Below, in pieces: positions 16,998 through 24,728 of a stretch of DNA of 36,363 bases. Where the stretch lies: contig CAZQDJ010000009.1 of assembly GCA_964592275.1 (NCBI GenBank), forward strand, positions 1-36,363, read 5' to 3'. This DNA is from CANNBR01 sp964592275 (GTDB taxonomy: Bacteria; Babelota; Babeliae; Babelales; CAIQNR01). Within the stretch, counting starts at the first letter, position 1. The number at the start of each line of letters is the position of its first letter. Position numbers and translations under genes: made by a program. The notes under the pieces are model-generated. The model was given only the letters and a program-made list of their open reading frames with translations, did not search any database and was not told the origin of the DNA.

Positions 16998-18638
16998 GTG
17001 TTAAAAAAGGCGTTCTTTCTTTTGAGTAGTATATTATTAATGGGGACCTGTCTTTTTACTGCGCAGGAGGTCCATTTTGTTGTGGTGGTGCCATCATTTA
17101 ACAATGAACAGTATTATCGTGAAAATTTGGATTCGATATTTTCTCAAGATTATCCGAATTTTCGTGTGATCTACATTAATGATGCTTCCACAGATAGAAC
17201 AGGGGAACTCGTACAGGCTTATATAAAAGAACATGGGCTTGAAAAAAAATGTACCTATAGCGAAAATGCAACAAACAAGAAAGCGTTATACAATCTGTAT
17301 TATGCTATTCATTCGTGTAAAGATACAGAAGTTATCGTGACCGTGGATGGTGATGATAGACTTGCTCATTCTGGAGTTTTAACGCGGGTAAGCCAAGAAT
17401 ACAAAAATTCTGACGTGTGGCTTACCTATGGTCAATATACTTATAATGATGGGCGTTACGGTGCAACCGGATGTTGTGAAGCACTAGATCCTGAAGTTGT
17501 AAAAAATAATAATTTTAGGAAGTACAAGTGGTGCACAAGCCATTTACGAACATTTTATGCGGGACTTTTTAAGAAAATAAAAAAAGAAGACCTCATGCAG
17601 GATGGGGAATTTTTCAGCATAGCTTGGGATCTTGCCATACTGTTTCCTATGCTAGAAATGGCGCAAGAACGACATAAATTTATTTCTGATATTTTATACG
17701 TATACAATGTAGAAACTCCTTTAAACGACCATAAACTGAATCATCAAAAACAACTTGACACTGATCGGTATATAAGGAATAGCTTACTGCCTTATTCTCG
17801 CCTTCAAGAGTTGCGTACACCATCTCCTTCGCTTGATCTTTTTATCTTTTCCTTTGATAGGCCGATGCAACTTTATGCGTTACTTGAATCTATACAGGTA
17901 CGAATGAAGGGAATTTCCCATACTACTGTTTTGTATCGAGCAAGTGACTCTGAATTTGAAAAAGCATATGAGACCGTCAAGAAGGATTTTAAAGGAATCA
18001 ACTTTTGTAGGCACGAGGGACCGCATGATTTTCAGAAAATAACGACCGATCTTGTTAAGCAATCACAGGCAACTCACCTGGTGTTTGGAGTTGATGATAT
18101 TATCGTAACGCATGAATGTGACCTTACGGAGTGCCTTACTCTTTTTGAAAAAACTCAGGCTTATTCTTTTGCTTTACGCTTAGGGAAAAATATTACGTCA
18201 TGTTATGCGGCTGATATACCGGGGACTGCTTTTCCTACATTCTCACAAGTAACACCTACTGTTATATCTTTTAAATGGGGAGATGCTCCCTATGAATGGA
18301 ATTTTCCTCATTCGTTAGATATGAATATCTATAGACGAAGCACGGTCATGAATTATATTTCAAGTAATCATCAATGGCATAGTCCCTTTTATATGGAAAA
18401 TAAGTGGTGGGGAATTAAGCCCGAAAATACCCTTTGTCTTTGTTTTGAAACCAGCAAACTTGTGAATATTCCTATGAATGTCGTTGCCCTAGATTGGAAC
18501 TCAAGAAACATGGGGGGAAGTAAGTATAATCTTTTAAAAAAGTTTAATGATGGTGAAAAAATAAACATTGAGTGTGTTCGCAATTATGTCTCACAATCGC
18601 CTCATGAAGAAATTGCAGTAACTTTTACAAAGCGATAA
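16998..18638 (+). CDS. Exported two-domain GT-A glycosyltransferase
   Basis: This 546-residue protein has two nucleotide-sugar-transferase-like domains behind a signal peptide (LKKAFFLLSSILLMGTCLFT). Domain 1 (about 25-250) is family 2: VVVVPSFNNEQYYRENLDSI, then YINDASTDRTGEL, and the DXD-type metal motif VDGDD near 116-120. Domain 2 (about 275-540) begins LDLFIFSFDRPMQLYALLES and has a second acidic motif GVDDIIV near 365. GTG at 16998 is the start, with AAGGAG 7 bp upstream. GT-A enzymes normally face the cytoplasm, so an exported one is unusual. It may act in the periplasm, at the surface, or in a host cell. Acceptor and donor are unknown. Confidence 0.8.
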   Translation: MLKKAFFLLSSILLMGTCLFTAQEVHFVVVVPSFNNEQYYRENLDSIFSQDYPNFRVIYINDASTDRTGELVQAYIKEHGLEKKCTYSENATNKKALYNLYYAIHSCKDTEVIVTVDGDDRLAHSGVLTRVSQEYKNSDVWLTYGQYTYNDGRYGATGCCEALDPEVVKNNNFRKYKWCTSHLRTFYAGLFKKIKKEDLMQDGEFFSIAWDLAILFPMLEMAQERHKFISDILYVYNVETPLNDHKLNHQKQLDTDRYIRNSLLPYSRLQELRTPSPSLDLFIFSFDRPMQLYALLESIQVRMKGISHTTVLYRASDSEFEKAYETVKKDFKGINFCRHEGPHDFQKITTDLVKQSQATHLVFGVDDIIVTHECDLTECLTLFEKTQAYSFALRLGKNITSCYAADIPGTAFPTFSQVTPTVISFKWGDAPYEWNFPHSLDMNIYRRSTVMNYISSNHQWHSPFYMENKWWGIKPENTLCLCFETSKLVNIPMNVVALDWNSRNMGGSKYNLLKKFNDGEKINIECVRNYVSQSPHEEIAVTFTKR

Positions 18639-18643
18639 TAACA

Positions 18644-19057
18644 TTATTTCTTTTTTGATTCAGAAAAACGAGAGCTTACTTTGGTAGGCTCTTTTTTTTG
18701 TAAGCATGCTTTTGTTTCTACGTATCCAACAAGTATCTCAACCCAATCAGTATCTGTGCATTGAGGGCAAGAAGCAGTGGCTTGTGTTGGTGGCATGAAA
18801 TGTACAATCTTACCGGTTGTTTTTGCTGTTTGGAGCGCGCCGCTGTTGTTACCATGCTTATGGCCGCATCCTGTACAAGCAGAATTTGAAAGATGTTTAA
18901 ACTCGGAACAGTTACAAGGACAGTTAAGGTATCTGAGTGGATGTTGCATGCTTACTGAGGTGATAGGATCAGTACTGGTAATGCCTATGCATGAGACATC
19001 AGCTTTGCTTAAAAAAGGAGCAACTAAGAAACTTACTATGAATAAAGTCTTTTTCAT
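18644..19057 (-). CDS. Secreted Cys-rich protein with zinc-ribbon-like pairs
   Basis: This 137-residue protein has a signal peptide (KKTLFIVSFLVAPFLSKA). The mature part holds many cysteines, including NCPCNC near residue 46, CTGCGHKHG near 61 and CPQC near 97. The CxxCGHxH and CPQC pairs look like a zinc ribbon or knuckle. The C-terminus is basic (SRFSESKKK). Its ATG overlaps the stop of the upstream secreted gene by 4 bp (ATGA), so the two are co-translated. Function unknown; export plus Cys content could suit an effector or an envelope metal protein. Confidence 0.72.
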   Translation of the reverse strand: MKKTLFIVSFLVAPFLSKADVSCIGITSTDPITSVSMQHPLRYLNCPCNCSEFKHLSNSACTGCGHKHGNNSGALQTAKTTGKIVHFMPPTQATASCPQCTDTDWVEILVGYVETKACLQKKEPTKVSSRFSESKKK

Positions 19058-19266
19058 GATTTTTCTTCATCTCCTTCGTGGAATAGTTGCATCCATCCAT
19101 CATTTTCATAATCTTCACTATATAAAAAATAGGGCGTTTCTTGTTCGTCTTCTATGCATAATTCAACGTCTCCGCCAAGACCGTAGCTTGTAGTGCAGGG
19201 GCTTATGGGTGTCGATAGGCTCAATAAGAGGCCTAAGCACAGTGCTTTAATCTTATTTTTTTCCAT
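19054..19266 (-). CDS. Small secreted acidic protein
   Basis: This 70-residue protein has a signal peptide (IKALCLGLLLSLSTPISP) and a short, strongly acidic mature part (DVELCIEDEQETPYFLYSED...EGDEEKS). It is the first gene of a two-gene operon with the Cys-rich secreted protein, to which it is joined by a 4-bp start-stop overlap. The start has GGAAGG 7 bp upstream and a plausible promoter further up. No family is recognised. Confidence 0.65.
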   Translation of the reverse strand: MEKNKIKALCLGLLLSLSTPISPCTTSYGLGGDVELCIEDEQETPYFLYSEDYENDGWMQLFHEGDEEKS

Positions 19267-19304
19267 AACAACCTTCCTCAGTATCGCTTTATATTACAAA
19301 AGTA

Positions 19305-19334
19305 ATTATAGTCTTTTGATAATTCAAATTGCAA
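19305..19334 (-). promoter_or_regulatory. Likely promoter of the secreted-protein pair
   Basis: On the minus strand, TTGCAA (19334-19329) and a perfect TATAAT (19310-19305) are 18 bp apart. The predicted start site lies about 30 bp before the ATG at 19266. Confidence 0.45.
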
Positions 19335-19434
19335 TAATTACTTTTAGGCAAACCGAAACATGCTTGGCCAAGCCTAAAATAAAGTTCAACAACTTTATTT
19401 AAAATAACGCCATAATCCAATTTGAAAACAACTA

Positions 19435-19677
19435 TTACTCTAAACGATTTGGTTTTTTTGTAAGCTCACTTACTATTTTTTTATCTTCAAAATAAGCCAT
19501 TACTTCTAAAAAAACTGACTCCATTGCTTGTGGAACAAAAAATTCAAAAACACTCTCAGAAACATTATAGGCACGATCAAAGGCTATATGTTCTGTTCCG
19601 CGCAGTGCTGAAGAGACAAGCCAACAACGGCTTTTTTCTAAACGAGCGGTGTAATACAGGCAATAATGTTCTTGCAT
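19435..19677 (-). CDS. Small conserved-looking protein, unknown function
   Basis: This 80-residue protein has no signal peptide or membrane segment. It reads as a compact alpha/beta domain: YCLYYTARLEKSRCWLVSSA, then HIAFDRAYNVSESVFEFFVP, then a helix ESVFLEVMAYFEDK. Amphipathic strand patterns and normal codon use suggest a real gene. No ribosome-binding site stands out beyond weak purines. I cannot assign a family. Confidence 0.6.
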   Translation of the reverse strand: MQEHYCLYYTARLEKSRCWLVSSALRGTEHIAFDRAYNVSESVFEFFVPQAMESVFLEVMAYFEDKKIVSELTKKPNRLE

Positions 19678-19754
19678 AACAAACTTTCTGTTTAAAACTT
19701 ATTTTCTAATTTTACTTTTAGCTCAAGACGCAAGCATGCCCTGTGCGGGCAACA

Positions 19755-19784
19755 CCAAACAGGTTGCTCACCCAACCTGTTTGG
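19755..19784. repeat. Perfect 11-bp hairpin
   Basis: CCAAACAGGTT and AACCTGTTTGG pair perfectly around an 8-nt loop (GCTCACCC). Smaller hairpins follow at 19796-19810 (CAAACC-TGC-GGTTTG), 19834-19848 (GGAAG-CGTCG-CTTCC) and 19858-19873 (TGCCG-ACTTCG-CGGCA), all inside the same element. Confidence 0.85.
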
Positions 19785-19881
19785 AAACAAGGGTGCAAAC
19801 CTGCGGTTTGATCGCTTTTTACGGATGTGACCCGGAAGCGTCGCTTCCTTTTGCGCCTGCCGACTTCGCGGCACCCGCAGC

Positions 19882-19963
19882 TGACATCCTTATACGGTAT
19901 TTTCTTTATACAATTATATCGCTATTAAGCCTTCAGTAAATAGAATACCGTATAAGGATATCA
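19882..19963. repeat. 20-bp inverted repeat with AT-rich 42-nt centre
   Basis: Arms at 19882-19901 and 19944-19963 pair with one mismatch; the core ATCCTTATACGGTATT is perfect. The 42-nt centre is very AT-rich. It lies in the middle of the larger element and could extrude as a cruciform or fold as a long RNA stem. Confidence 0.85.
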
Positions 19964-20132
19964 CTGAGCATACCGTCGGAGTCCAAAGGTCACGACGTAG
20001 CCTTGGCGAAGTCGGAAGACGACGGCGAATGCGGGAGGAAGTAGCATATTTCTTGTTCTTCGAAGCCCAAGCTCACTTCCGTGTAATAGCCGTTAGGAAT
20101 CGAAGGGAACCATTCGTGCATGGGTTTTTAGG

Positions 20133-20167
20133 GTGTGGGCAAGCACCTCCTAAATGCTTGCCCACAC
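20133..20167. repeat. Perfect 13-bp hairpin near the right end
   Basis: GTGTGGGCAAGCA and TGCTTGCCCACAC pair perfectly around a 9-nt loop. It overlaps the right terminal repeat. No T run follows on either strand, so it is not a standard terminator. Confidence 0.88.
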
Positions 20168-20215
20168 AGGGCACACTTACATCTTGTGCAAAAGATAAGA
20201 AAAAATGCTCTCTTT

Positions 20216-20242
20216 AACGCTTCCCGCACAGGACACATCTTG
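20216..20242. repeat. Partial extra copy of the element end
   Basis: CGCTTCCCGCACAGGACACA followed by TCTTG resembles the right end of the element at 20155-20187 in direct orientation, with a short internal deletion. It is a degraded solo end. Confidence 0.45.
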
Positions 20243-20333
20243 TTCTCAAAAAAAGAAGAATTTCTAAAAAATAAGCTTTTTAGTACACTCTACCCTAATG
20301 CTTTACTCAATATTCAAATTTTAAGGAGTAGGA

Positions 20334-21566
20334 ATGACTACTGGTCCCTCGCAAAAAATAGGACTTTTGACCGCAACAATCGTTGGCATGAATGCAATGA
20401 TCGGTGCGGGAATTTTTACTACTCCAAGCGCGTTAGCCGCTGGTCCAGCAAGTATTCTTACTTTTGCTTTTGTTGCCTTTGCCGTATGGTGCATGGCGCA
20501 ATCGATTGCTCGTGTTGCCCAATTATTTCCTCAAGAAGGTTCTTTCTATACCTATGTTCGTCCCTGGGGTGGTCACACAACAGGACTCATTGCCGCAAGT
20601 TGTTATCTTTTTGGTATGACCGTTGCGATGGGACTCTTAACACACTCAGCAGGAGAGCATCTTGTTCGCTATCTACCTTCAAGCTCTCCACAGTTTTTAG
20701 GAGGGTCATGTCTTATTGCTCTTACTTTTTTAAACTTGTTTGGCGTTTCACTTTCATCTATCAGTCAAAGAATTTTAATTGTCCTTACTCTTTTTCCTCT
20801 CCTTGCAACAACTGTTCTTTGCTTTACTAAAGCCTCTCTTTCTAATCTTGTCCCCTTTGCTCCTTCTGGAGTAAAAAGTATTTTTGAGCAAATGCGAACG
20901 GTTGCTTTTTCCTTCTTTGGATTTGAGGCAATTGCTTCGCTTTTTACCATTATTCGAGATCCTCAAAAAAATCTTCCACGTGCAATTTCTTACTCGCTTT
21001 TAATAGTTGCAGGGCTCTATCTCTTATTCGTTGCATCACTCATTTTAGCTATTCCACACCATTTCTTTTCTCAATACCCAGGGCCAGTAGCAAATGCTCT
21101 CGTTCATGTTTTTCCAGGAAAAGATTGGGTTATTGAATGCATTCATGTTTCAAGCTTATTTGCAATCCTGGGAACCTTGCACTCCATGATATGGGCATCG
21201 GGAGCTCTGACTCTTTCATTTTTTAAAAAAATACGTACCTGCTCAACCCAGCAACTTTTGGTATGCGGAGCTATCAATAAACAATCAACAACTATTTTTA
21301 TTGGTGGATGTATTTTTGCAAGCTTTTATCTTTTGAGCAATACACTCTCTTTCAGTCTCACTGCACTTTTTTTGCTTACTTCATACATGCTTGCAATGAT
21401 CACTTTATTAACTATTCCTTCTGAATGGAAATCAGGACGTAACACAATCACAATAACCGGAATGGCAACAGCACTTCTTATTTTTTATTTCGCTGCAGAT
21501 GATTGTCGGCAATCAGCTTTAAAAAAACTTTGTTCTGCTGCAGCAACAGTTTGTAAAACTGTTTAA
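20334..21566 (+). CDS. Amino-acid permease (APC superfamily)
   Basis: This 410-residue inner-membrane transporter has about 11-12 predicted helices. The first helix carries the APC signature GMNAMIGAGIFTTPS (near residues 18-32), where the broken helix binds the substrate backbone. SFFGFEAIASL near 196 is the matching break in helix 6. It imports or exchanges an amino acid or related amine; the exact substrate is not readable. The start has TAAGGAGTAGGA upstream. It follows the inverted-repeat element by 144 bp and stands alone on its strand. Together with the polyamine importer it fits a host-dependent lifestyle. Confidence 0.88.
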   Translation: MTTGPSQKIGLLTATIVGMNAMIGAGIFTTPSALAAGPASILTFAFVAFAVWCMAQSIARVAQLFPQEGSFYTYVRPWGGHTTGLIAASCYLFGMTVAMGLLTHSAGEHLVRYLPSSSPQFLGGSCLIALTFLNLFGVSLSSISQRILIVLTLFPLLATTVLCFTKASLSNLVPFAPSGVKSIFEQMRTVAFSFFGFEAIASLFTIIRDPQKNLPRAISYSLLIVAGLYLLFVASLILAIPHHFFSQYPGPVANALVHVFPGKDWVIECIHVSSLFAILGTLHSMIWASGALTLSFFKKIRTCSTQQLLVCGAINKQSTTIFIGGCIFASFYLLSNTLSFSLTALFLLTSYMLAMITLLTIPSEWKSGRNTITITGMATALLIFYFAADDCRQSALKKLCSAAATVCKTV

Positions 21567-21586
21567 TAAGATTATATAAGGTTGAT

Positions 21587-21616
21587 TTGACGGTATAAAA
21601 CGCATAATGCTATAAC
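21587..21616 (+). promoter_or_regulatory. Likely promoter of the outer-membrane protein gene
   Basis: -35 TTGACG (21587-21592) and -10 TATAAC (21611-21616) are 18 bp apart, about 40 bp before the ATG at 21657. Confidence 0.5.
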
Positions 21617-21656
21617 TTATTTAAATATTTTTTAAGCACTAAAAAAAAGGATCCCC

Positions 21657-23051
21657 ATGAGGATTATACCTATTCTCCTTTCTTGCTTTCTAACGCTTTC
21701 GCTCTCACCTCTTTTTGCACGAGTAACGCTTAACTACAATGATGGTTATCAACTCTTTGGAACCATTCTTCCTACGTCTGTTCTTAACAGAGAATGCAGA
21801 GAACTTCTTAAACAAGAAGGAACAGGCATTGATGAACGCTTCTTTTTTTCAGCTTCTGTCTATGGACAAAAAGCAACAACCGCTCGTGACCTAAAAAAAG
21901 AAACTTCTTTTGTCGGTGATGTGCATGGTCGACTCAATATGGTTGGTCTCATGTACGGAGCGCTACCAACTGGAGTTACTCAACCATCGTTGCTTCAAAC
22001 CGCTGCTATGCAAACATTTTCATGTAATCCTCTTCTTGGCGTATCAATTGCCAACCCTACCTATAGTGATTTAACACAAAATTTTGGCTTTTTTACTGAT
22101 CCAGGAAAATATCACAAAATAGGATTACGTTTTCAAGCTTCTGTACGCCCTTTTCAAGATCTCATTTTTACCGCTCAAGCAGGTATAGCTGATTTACAAC
22201 AGACCACAAACCTTGTAGGAATGACTCTTCTTGCAACTTATTCAACCGTTTATCCTGCAAATACCCCAACGCCACTTGCTCCCGGATCATTTACTGCTGA
22301 CCAAACAAGCGTTGAACAATATCTTATGGAACCAGCACAACAAATATTCCAACAATTGGGAGTAACGGTAGACAATATTCAAAAAACAGGTGCTGAAGAT
22401 GTTTCTTTTTATGCTATTTTACGTCACAACTTCCCTATAAACCAAGACGCAGACCCTGAAGATTGGGCATATTTTATCTTCACTCCTCTTTTACAAGTCG
22501 GAGCCACAGCAGCTGCTGCAAAACCCGCTAGTCCTTACAAACTGTATGATATTTCTTTAGGTAATAATCGCCATCAATCGGCAAACGTAGCTCTTGGATT
22601 TAGTCTTGATTTTGCAGAAACACTTGAAGTTGATTTCTTTGCTGGCATTACCCACTTCTTTAGCAGAACATATCTTGCACGCGTTCCAACAAGCCAATTA
22701 CAGTCAACCCTCTTCCCGTATACAACCAATATTATCTCAAAACCAGGGCAGTCATGGTTTATTAGCCTTGGGCTTAATGCTTACCACCTTGTAGATAATC
22801 TTTCTATCTATGCACAATATCTCTATACGGCACACTTACAAGACAAAATTAGCCTCGTTACTCCAGATCCTGCATTTTTGCCAAGTCGACTCGAAAAAGA
22901 CAGTCCTTTCAAAATCCAAGTTGCTAACTTTGGATTCGATTATGACCTATCACCAAATTTTGCTCTAGGAATTGGATACCAAATGCCGCTAGCCCGCCGA
23001 GGAGCTTATAAAACAAATACCGTACTTCTTAATTTAACACTAACCTTCTAA
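21657..23051 (+). CDS. Outer-membrane beta-barrel protein, unknown family
   Basis: This 464-residue protein has a signal peptide (RIIPILLSCFLTLSLSPLFA, cleavage after FA likely). The mature chain alternates short amphipathic strands with polar loops and ends in TVLLNLTLTF; the final Phe is the outer-membrane barrel signal recognised by BamA. Aromatic girdle residues are common in the C-terminal half. The ribosome-binding site AAAAAGGATCCCC precedes ATG. It may be a major porin or a surface protein. It has no recognised family, so its cargo is unknown. Confidence 0.8.
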   Translation: MRIIPILLSCFLTLSLSPLFARVTLNYNDGYQLFGTILPTSVLNRECRELLKQEGTGIDERFFFSASVYGQKATTARDLKKETSFVGDVHGRLNMVGLMYGALPTGVTQPSLLQTAAMQTFSCNPLLGVSIANPTYSDLTQNFGFFTDPGKYHKIGLRFQASVRPFQDLIFTAQAGIADLQQTTNLVGMTLLATYSTVYPANTPTPLAPGSFTADQTSVEQYLMEPAQQIFQQLGVTVDNIQKTGAEDVSFYAILRHNFPINQDADPEDWAYFIFTPLLQVGATAAAAKPASPYKLYDISLGNNRHQSANVALGFSLDFAETLEVDFFAGITHFFSRTYLARVPTSQLQSTLFPYTTNIISKPGQSWFISLGLNAYHLVDNLSIYAQYLYTAHLQDKISLVTPDPAFLPSRLEKDSPFKIQVANFGFDYDLSPNFALGIGYQMPLARRGAYKTNTVLLNLTLTF

Positions 23052-23160
23052 AAATAGGCCAGATGCATAATTCCACTAGACAGGCAAGCTTAAAGCAGCT
23101 ATCATAGATTGGTATTAAAATTATGGTCTTTACTCTCACTGAAAGGATGCTGAAACTCGC

Positions 23161-23373
23161 ATGTCAAAGAAAAGAGCAAACATCGAAATCCACGTCAGCA
23201 ATAACGTTGAACGATCATTACGTCAATTAAAGAAAAAAATTGAACGCGAAGGTATTGTACGCGATATGAAACGCATCGTGTATTTTGAACCACCAACGCA
23301 AAAACGTCGCAAACGCCATATGAGAGCTGTAAAGCAAAATTATATGCGTACACTTAATCAACGTGGTGCTTAA
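23161..23373 (+). CDS. rpsU: 30S ribosomal protein bS21
   Basis: This 70-residue basic protein of the small ribosomal subunit promotes initiation. VERSLRQLKKKIEREGIVRDMKR followed by YFEPPTQKRRKRHMRA is typical of S21 (shown in two parts: VERSLRQLKKKIEREG and YFEPPTQKRRKR). It is 68 bp before rbfA, and the two are probably one transcript that continues into the prepilin peptidase gene. GAAAGGATGCTGAAACTCGC precedes ATG, with the purine site rather far upstream. Confidence 0.95.
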   Translation: MSKKRANIEIHVSNNVERSLRQLKKKIEREGIVRDMKRIVYFEPPTQKRRKRHMRAVKQNYMRTLNQRGA

Positions 23374-23403
23374 ATCTTAAACGATTTTCACCGCACTATC
23401 CTG

Positions 23404-23422
23404 GAGCTTCCTAAGGAAGCTC
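23404..23422 (+). promoter_or_regulatory. Perfect hairpin in the rpsU-rbfA spacer
   Basis: GAGCTTCC and GGAAGCTC pair perfectly around TAA, and CCT/AGG can extend the stem past a bulge. It lies 30 nt after the rpsU stop and 19 nt before rbfA. No T run follows. It could be an RNA processing or stability site, or a control site for rbfA. Confidence 0.55.
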
Positions 23423-23441
23423 GTAGGCAGGTTGGGATAAC

Positions 23442-23810
23442 ATGAACAAAGTCTATCAAATAAAACGTGCCCAAAAAGCAGCTCAACTTTTACGTTCCAT
23501 TTGCACTCTATTTTCAGCGGCAAGTCGTGATGATGATCGCCTTTTAGGATCGCAAATTACTCGTGTCGAACTTTCTGATGATAGATCAAGATGTTATGTT
23601 TTCTTCTATAATCCTGGCGGAGAAGAAGCTTTTAGAGAAACGTTACGTTATTTAATTCTCTATAAGCCTTCGCTACGTGCAGCACTTGCGAAAGAGATTT
23701 CAGGACGTTACACCCCAGAGTTAGAATTTGTTTTTGATCATTCTTTTGAAAAAGCAGAACGCTTAGAATCATTGTTTGAAAAAATAAAGGAAAAGGATGG
23801 GCTGGAATAG
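23442..23810 (+). CDS. rbfA: Ribosome-binding factor A
   Basis: RbfA helps mature the 5' end of 16S rRNA and is needed for 30S assembly, mainly at low temperature. The 122-residue length and KH-like layout fit: ITRVELSDDRSRCYVFFYNP, then LRYLILYKPSLRAALAKEIS, then RYTPELEFVFDHSFEKAERL (the family's PEL-F-D-S pattern). It sits between rpsU and the prepilin peptidase gene, overlapping the latter by 14 bp. Confidence 0.92.
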   Translation: MNKVYQIKRAQKAAQLLRSICTLFSAASRDDDRLLGSQITRVELSDDRSRCYVFFYNPGGEEAFRETLRYLILYKPSLRAALAKEISGRYTPELEFVFDHSFEKAERLESLFEKIKEKDGLE

Positions 23811-24489
23811 TTCTCTTTTTGAGCTTTCAAAAATAGCGCAACCTACCATCCCATTGGTTATAGCTGGGTCTGCGTTTTGGACTGCATGTTTGTGGGGTTT
23901 TTCTCGCTTGATAACACGAGGGATATATTCTACGTTTCCTCCAGCCTTATCAATTTTAGCGTCTCTTTTTTCTGTCTTAGCGTTTTCATACGCATTCAGT
24001 TGTAATATACCTTTTCTGTATTCATACTTTTTCTTTTTTTCAGCCCTTATCGTCACCGTTTTTACTGATGCAACAACCCTTCTTATCTCACGTTATGTAA
24101 CTCTTTATACAATGCCTGTCGGATGGTTAGCTAGCAATATGGGACTCTTACCTATCACCCCACTAGAAAGTATTGGCGGTTCTTTAATAGGCCTTTTAAT
24201 TCTTGTAGCAGTTCGTTTTATTTCAAAAAAATTTCTTGGTAAAGATGGATTAGGCCAAGGGGATATTGATCTTTTATGCTTTATCGGTGCATTCACTGGC
24301 CCGAGTGGTTGCTGGATTACTCTCATGACCGCTTCGCTTCTCGGTTCAATTCTAGGAATTTTTTATTTTATTCTAGCAAGAGGCAAACGGGACATCCTAC
24401 TCCCTTTTGGAATGTTTTTGGGAATGGGAGCAATTTTGTATGTTCTTTTTCAAGAAAGACTTATCGCTCTCTTTCTTCCCATTTACTAG
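23797..24489 (+). CDS. Prepilin peptidase, A24 family, short form
   Basis: This inner-membrane aspartic protease cleaves type IV prepilins and pseudopilins. It has 230 residues and about seven helices. The two catalytic aspartates are in VFTDATTLLIS (D91) and GLGQGDIDLL (D156, the GxGD motif). The N-terminal cysteine-rich methyltransferase cytoplasmic domain found in PilD is absent, so it probably only cleaves. It overlaps rbfA by 14 bp. It implies that the genome encodes a type IV pilus, competence or type II secretion system elsewhere. Confidence 0.87.
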   Translation: MGWNSSLFELSKIAQPTIPLVIAGSAFWTACLWGFSRLITRGIYSTFPPALSILASLFSVLAFSYAFSCNIPFLYSYFFFFSALIVTVFTDATTLLISRYVTLYTMPVGWLASNMGLLPITPLESIGGSLIGLLILVAVRFISKKFLGKDGLGQGDIDLLCFIGAFTGPSGCWITLMTASLLGSILGIFYFILARGKRDILLPFGMFLGMGAILYVLFQERLIALFLPIY

Positions 24490-24512
24490 CACTTAGCTTT
24501 TAAACAGATAAA

Positions 24513-24545
24513 AAAAGCCCCGTTTTACCGGAGCTTTTAATTTTT
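24513..24545. terminator. Bidirectional rho-independent terminator
   Basis: AAAAGCCCCG and CGGAGCTTTT form a 10-bp stem with one mismatch and a 6-nt loop. TTTT-AA-TTTTT follows on the plus strand and a T run follows on the minus strand. It sits between the end of the prepilin peptidase gene (plus) and the end of a gene remnant (minus) and serves both. Confidence 0.8.
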
Positions 24546-24567
24546 ATTGCTAGGAACTTACAGGTTA

Positions 24568-24728
24568 TTATGCCAAAAAATCCATCCTATATTTATGATC
24601 CTCAAGCGCATCAAGTGTTTCGAGCATCTCACATTGATCAGCATGTAATGCTTGGTAAACATCATTATAGCCAGGACAAAGCTGAAGATCTTCCAAAGAT
24701 ATTCCACTTTCACCTTTGATTACATTGG
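24568..24728 (-). pseudogene. C-terminal remnant of an unknown gene cut by the IS end
   Basis: About 53 codons remain: from NVIKGESGISLEDLQLCPGY to a C-terminal ALEDHKYRMDFLA and TAA. The frame runs without a break into the IS terminal repeat at 24729, which could supply a TTG start (reading SHFILDLAS). The original N-terminus is therefore lost. The sequence is acidic and helical with no family I recognise. It ends at the shared terminator, as a real gene would. Confidence 0.6.

Larger units (their letters stand above)
19721..20189. repeat. 469-bp MITE-like element with 32-bp terminal inverted repeats
   Basis: The left end (19721-19752) and the reverse complement of the right end (20158-20189) agree at 26 of 32 positions; the core TGCCCTGTGxGGGCAA is almost perfect. 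Five of the six differences are transitions. Between them lie at least five further hairpins, and the element is visibly more GC-rich than its surroundings. It has no convincing gene. The same end sequence recurs in part at about 20216-20242 and at 30868-30886. It may be a non-autonomous mobile element or a large structured RNA. It fills most of the 656-bp gap before the permease gene. Confidence 0.7.

Noticed and set aside
18777..19193. Open frame of 138 codons on the plus strand
   Set aside because: It is the complement of the two secreted-protein genes, which have signal peptides, ribosome-binding sites and a coupled overlap.
19721..20189. CRISPR array or rRNA/tmRNA/RNase P gene in the GC-rich gap
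   Set aside because: The repeats are inverted, not evenly spaced direct repeats, and I see none of the conserved cores of those RNAs.
20135..20830. Open frame of 231 codons on the plus strand running into the permease gene
   Set aside because: It starts inside the repeat hairpins, and most of it is the permease gene in another frame.
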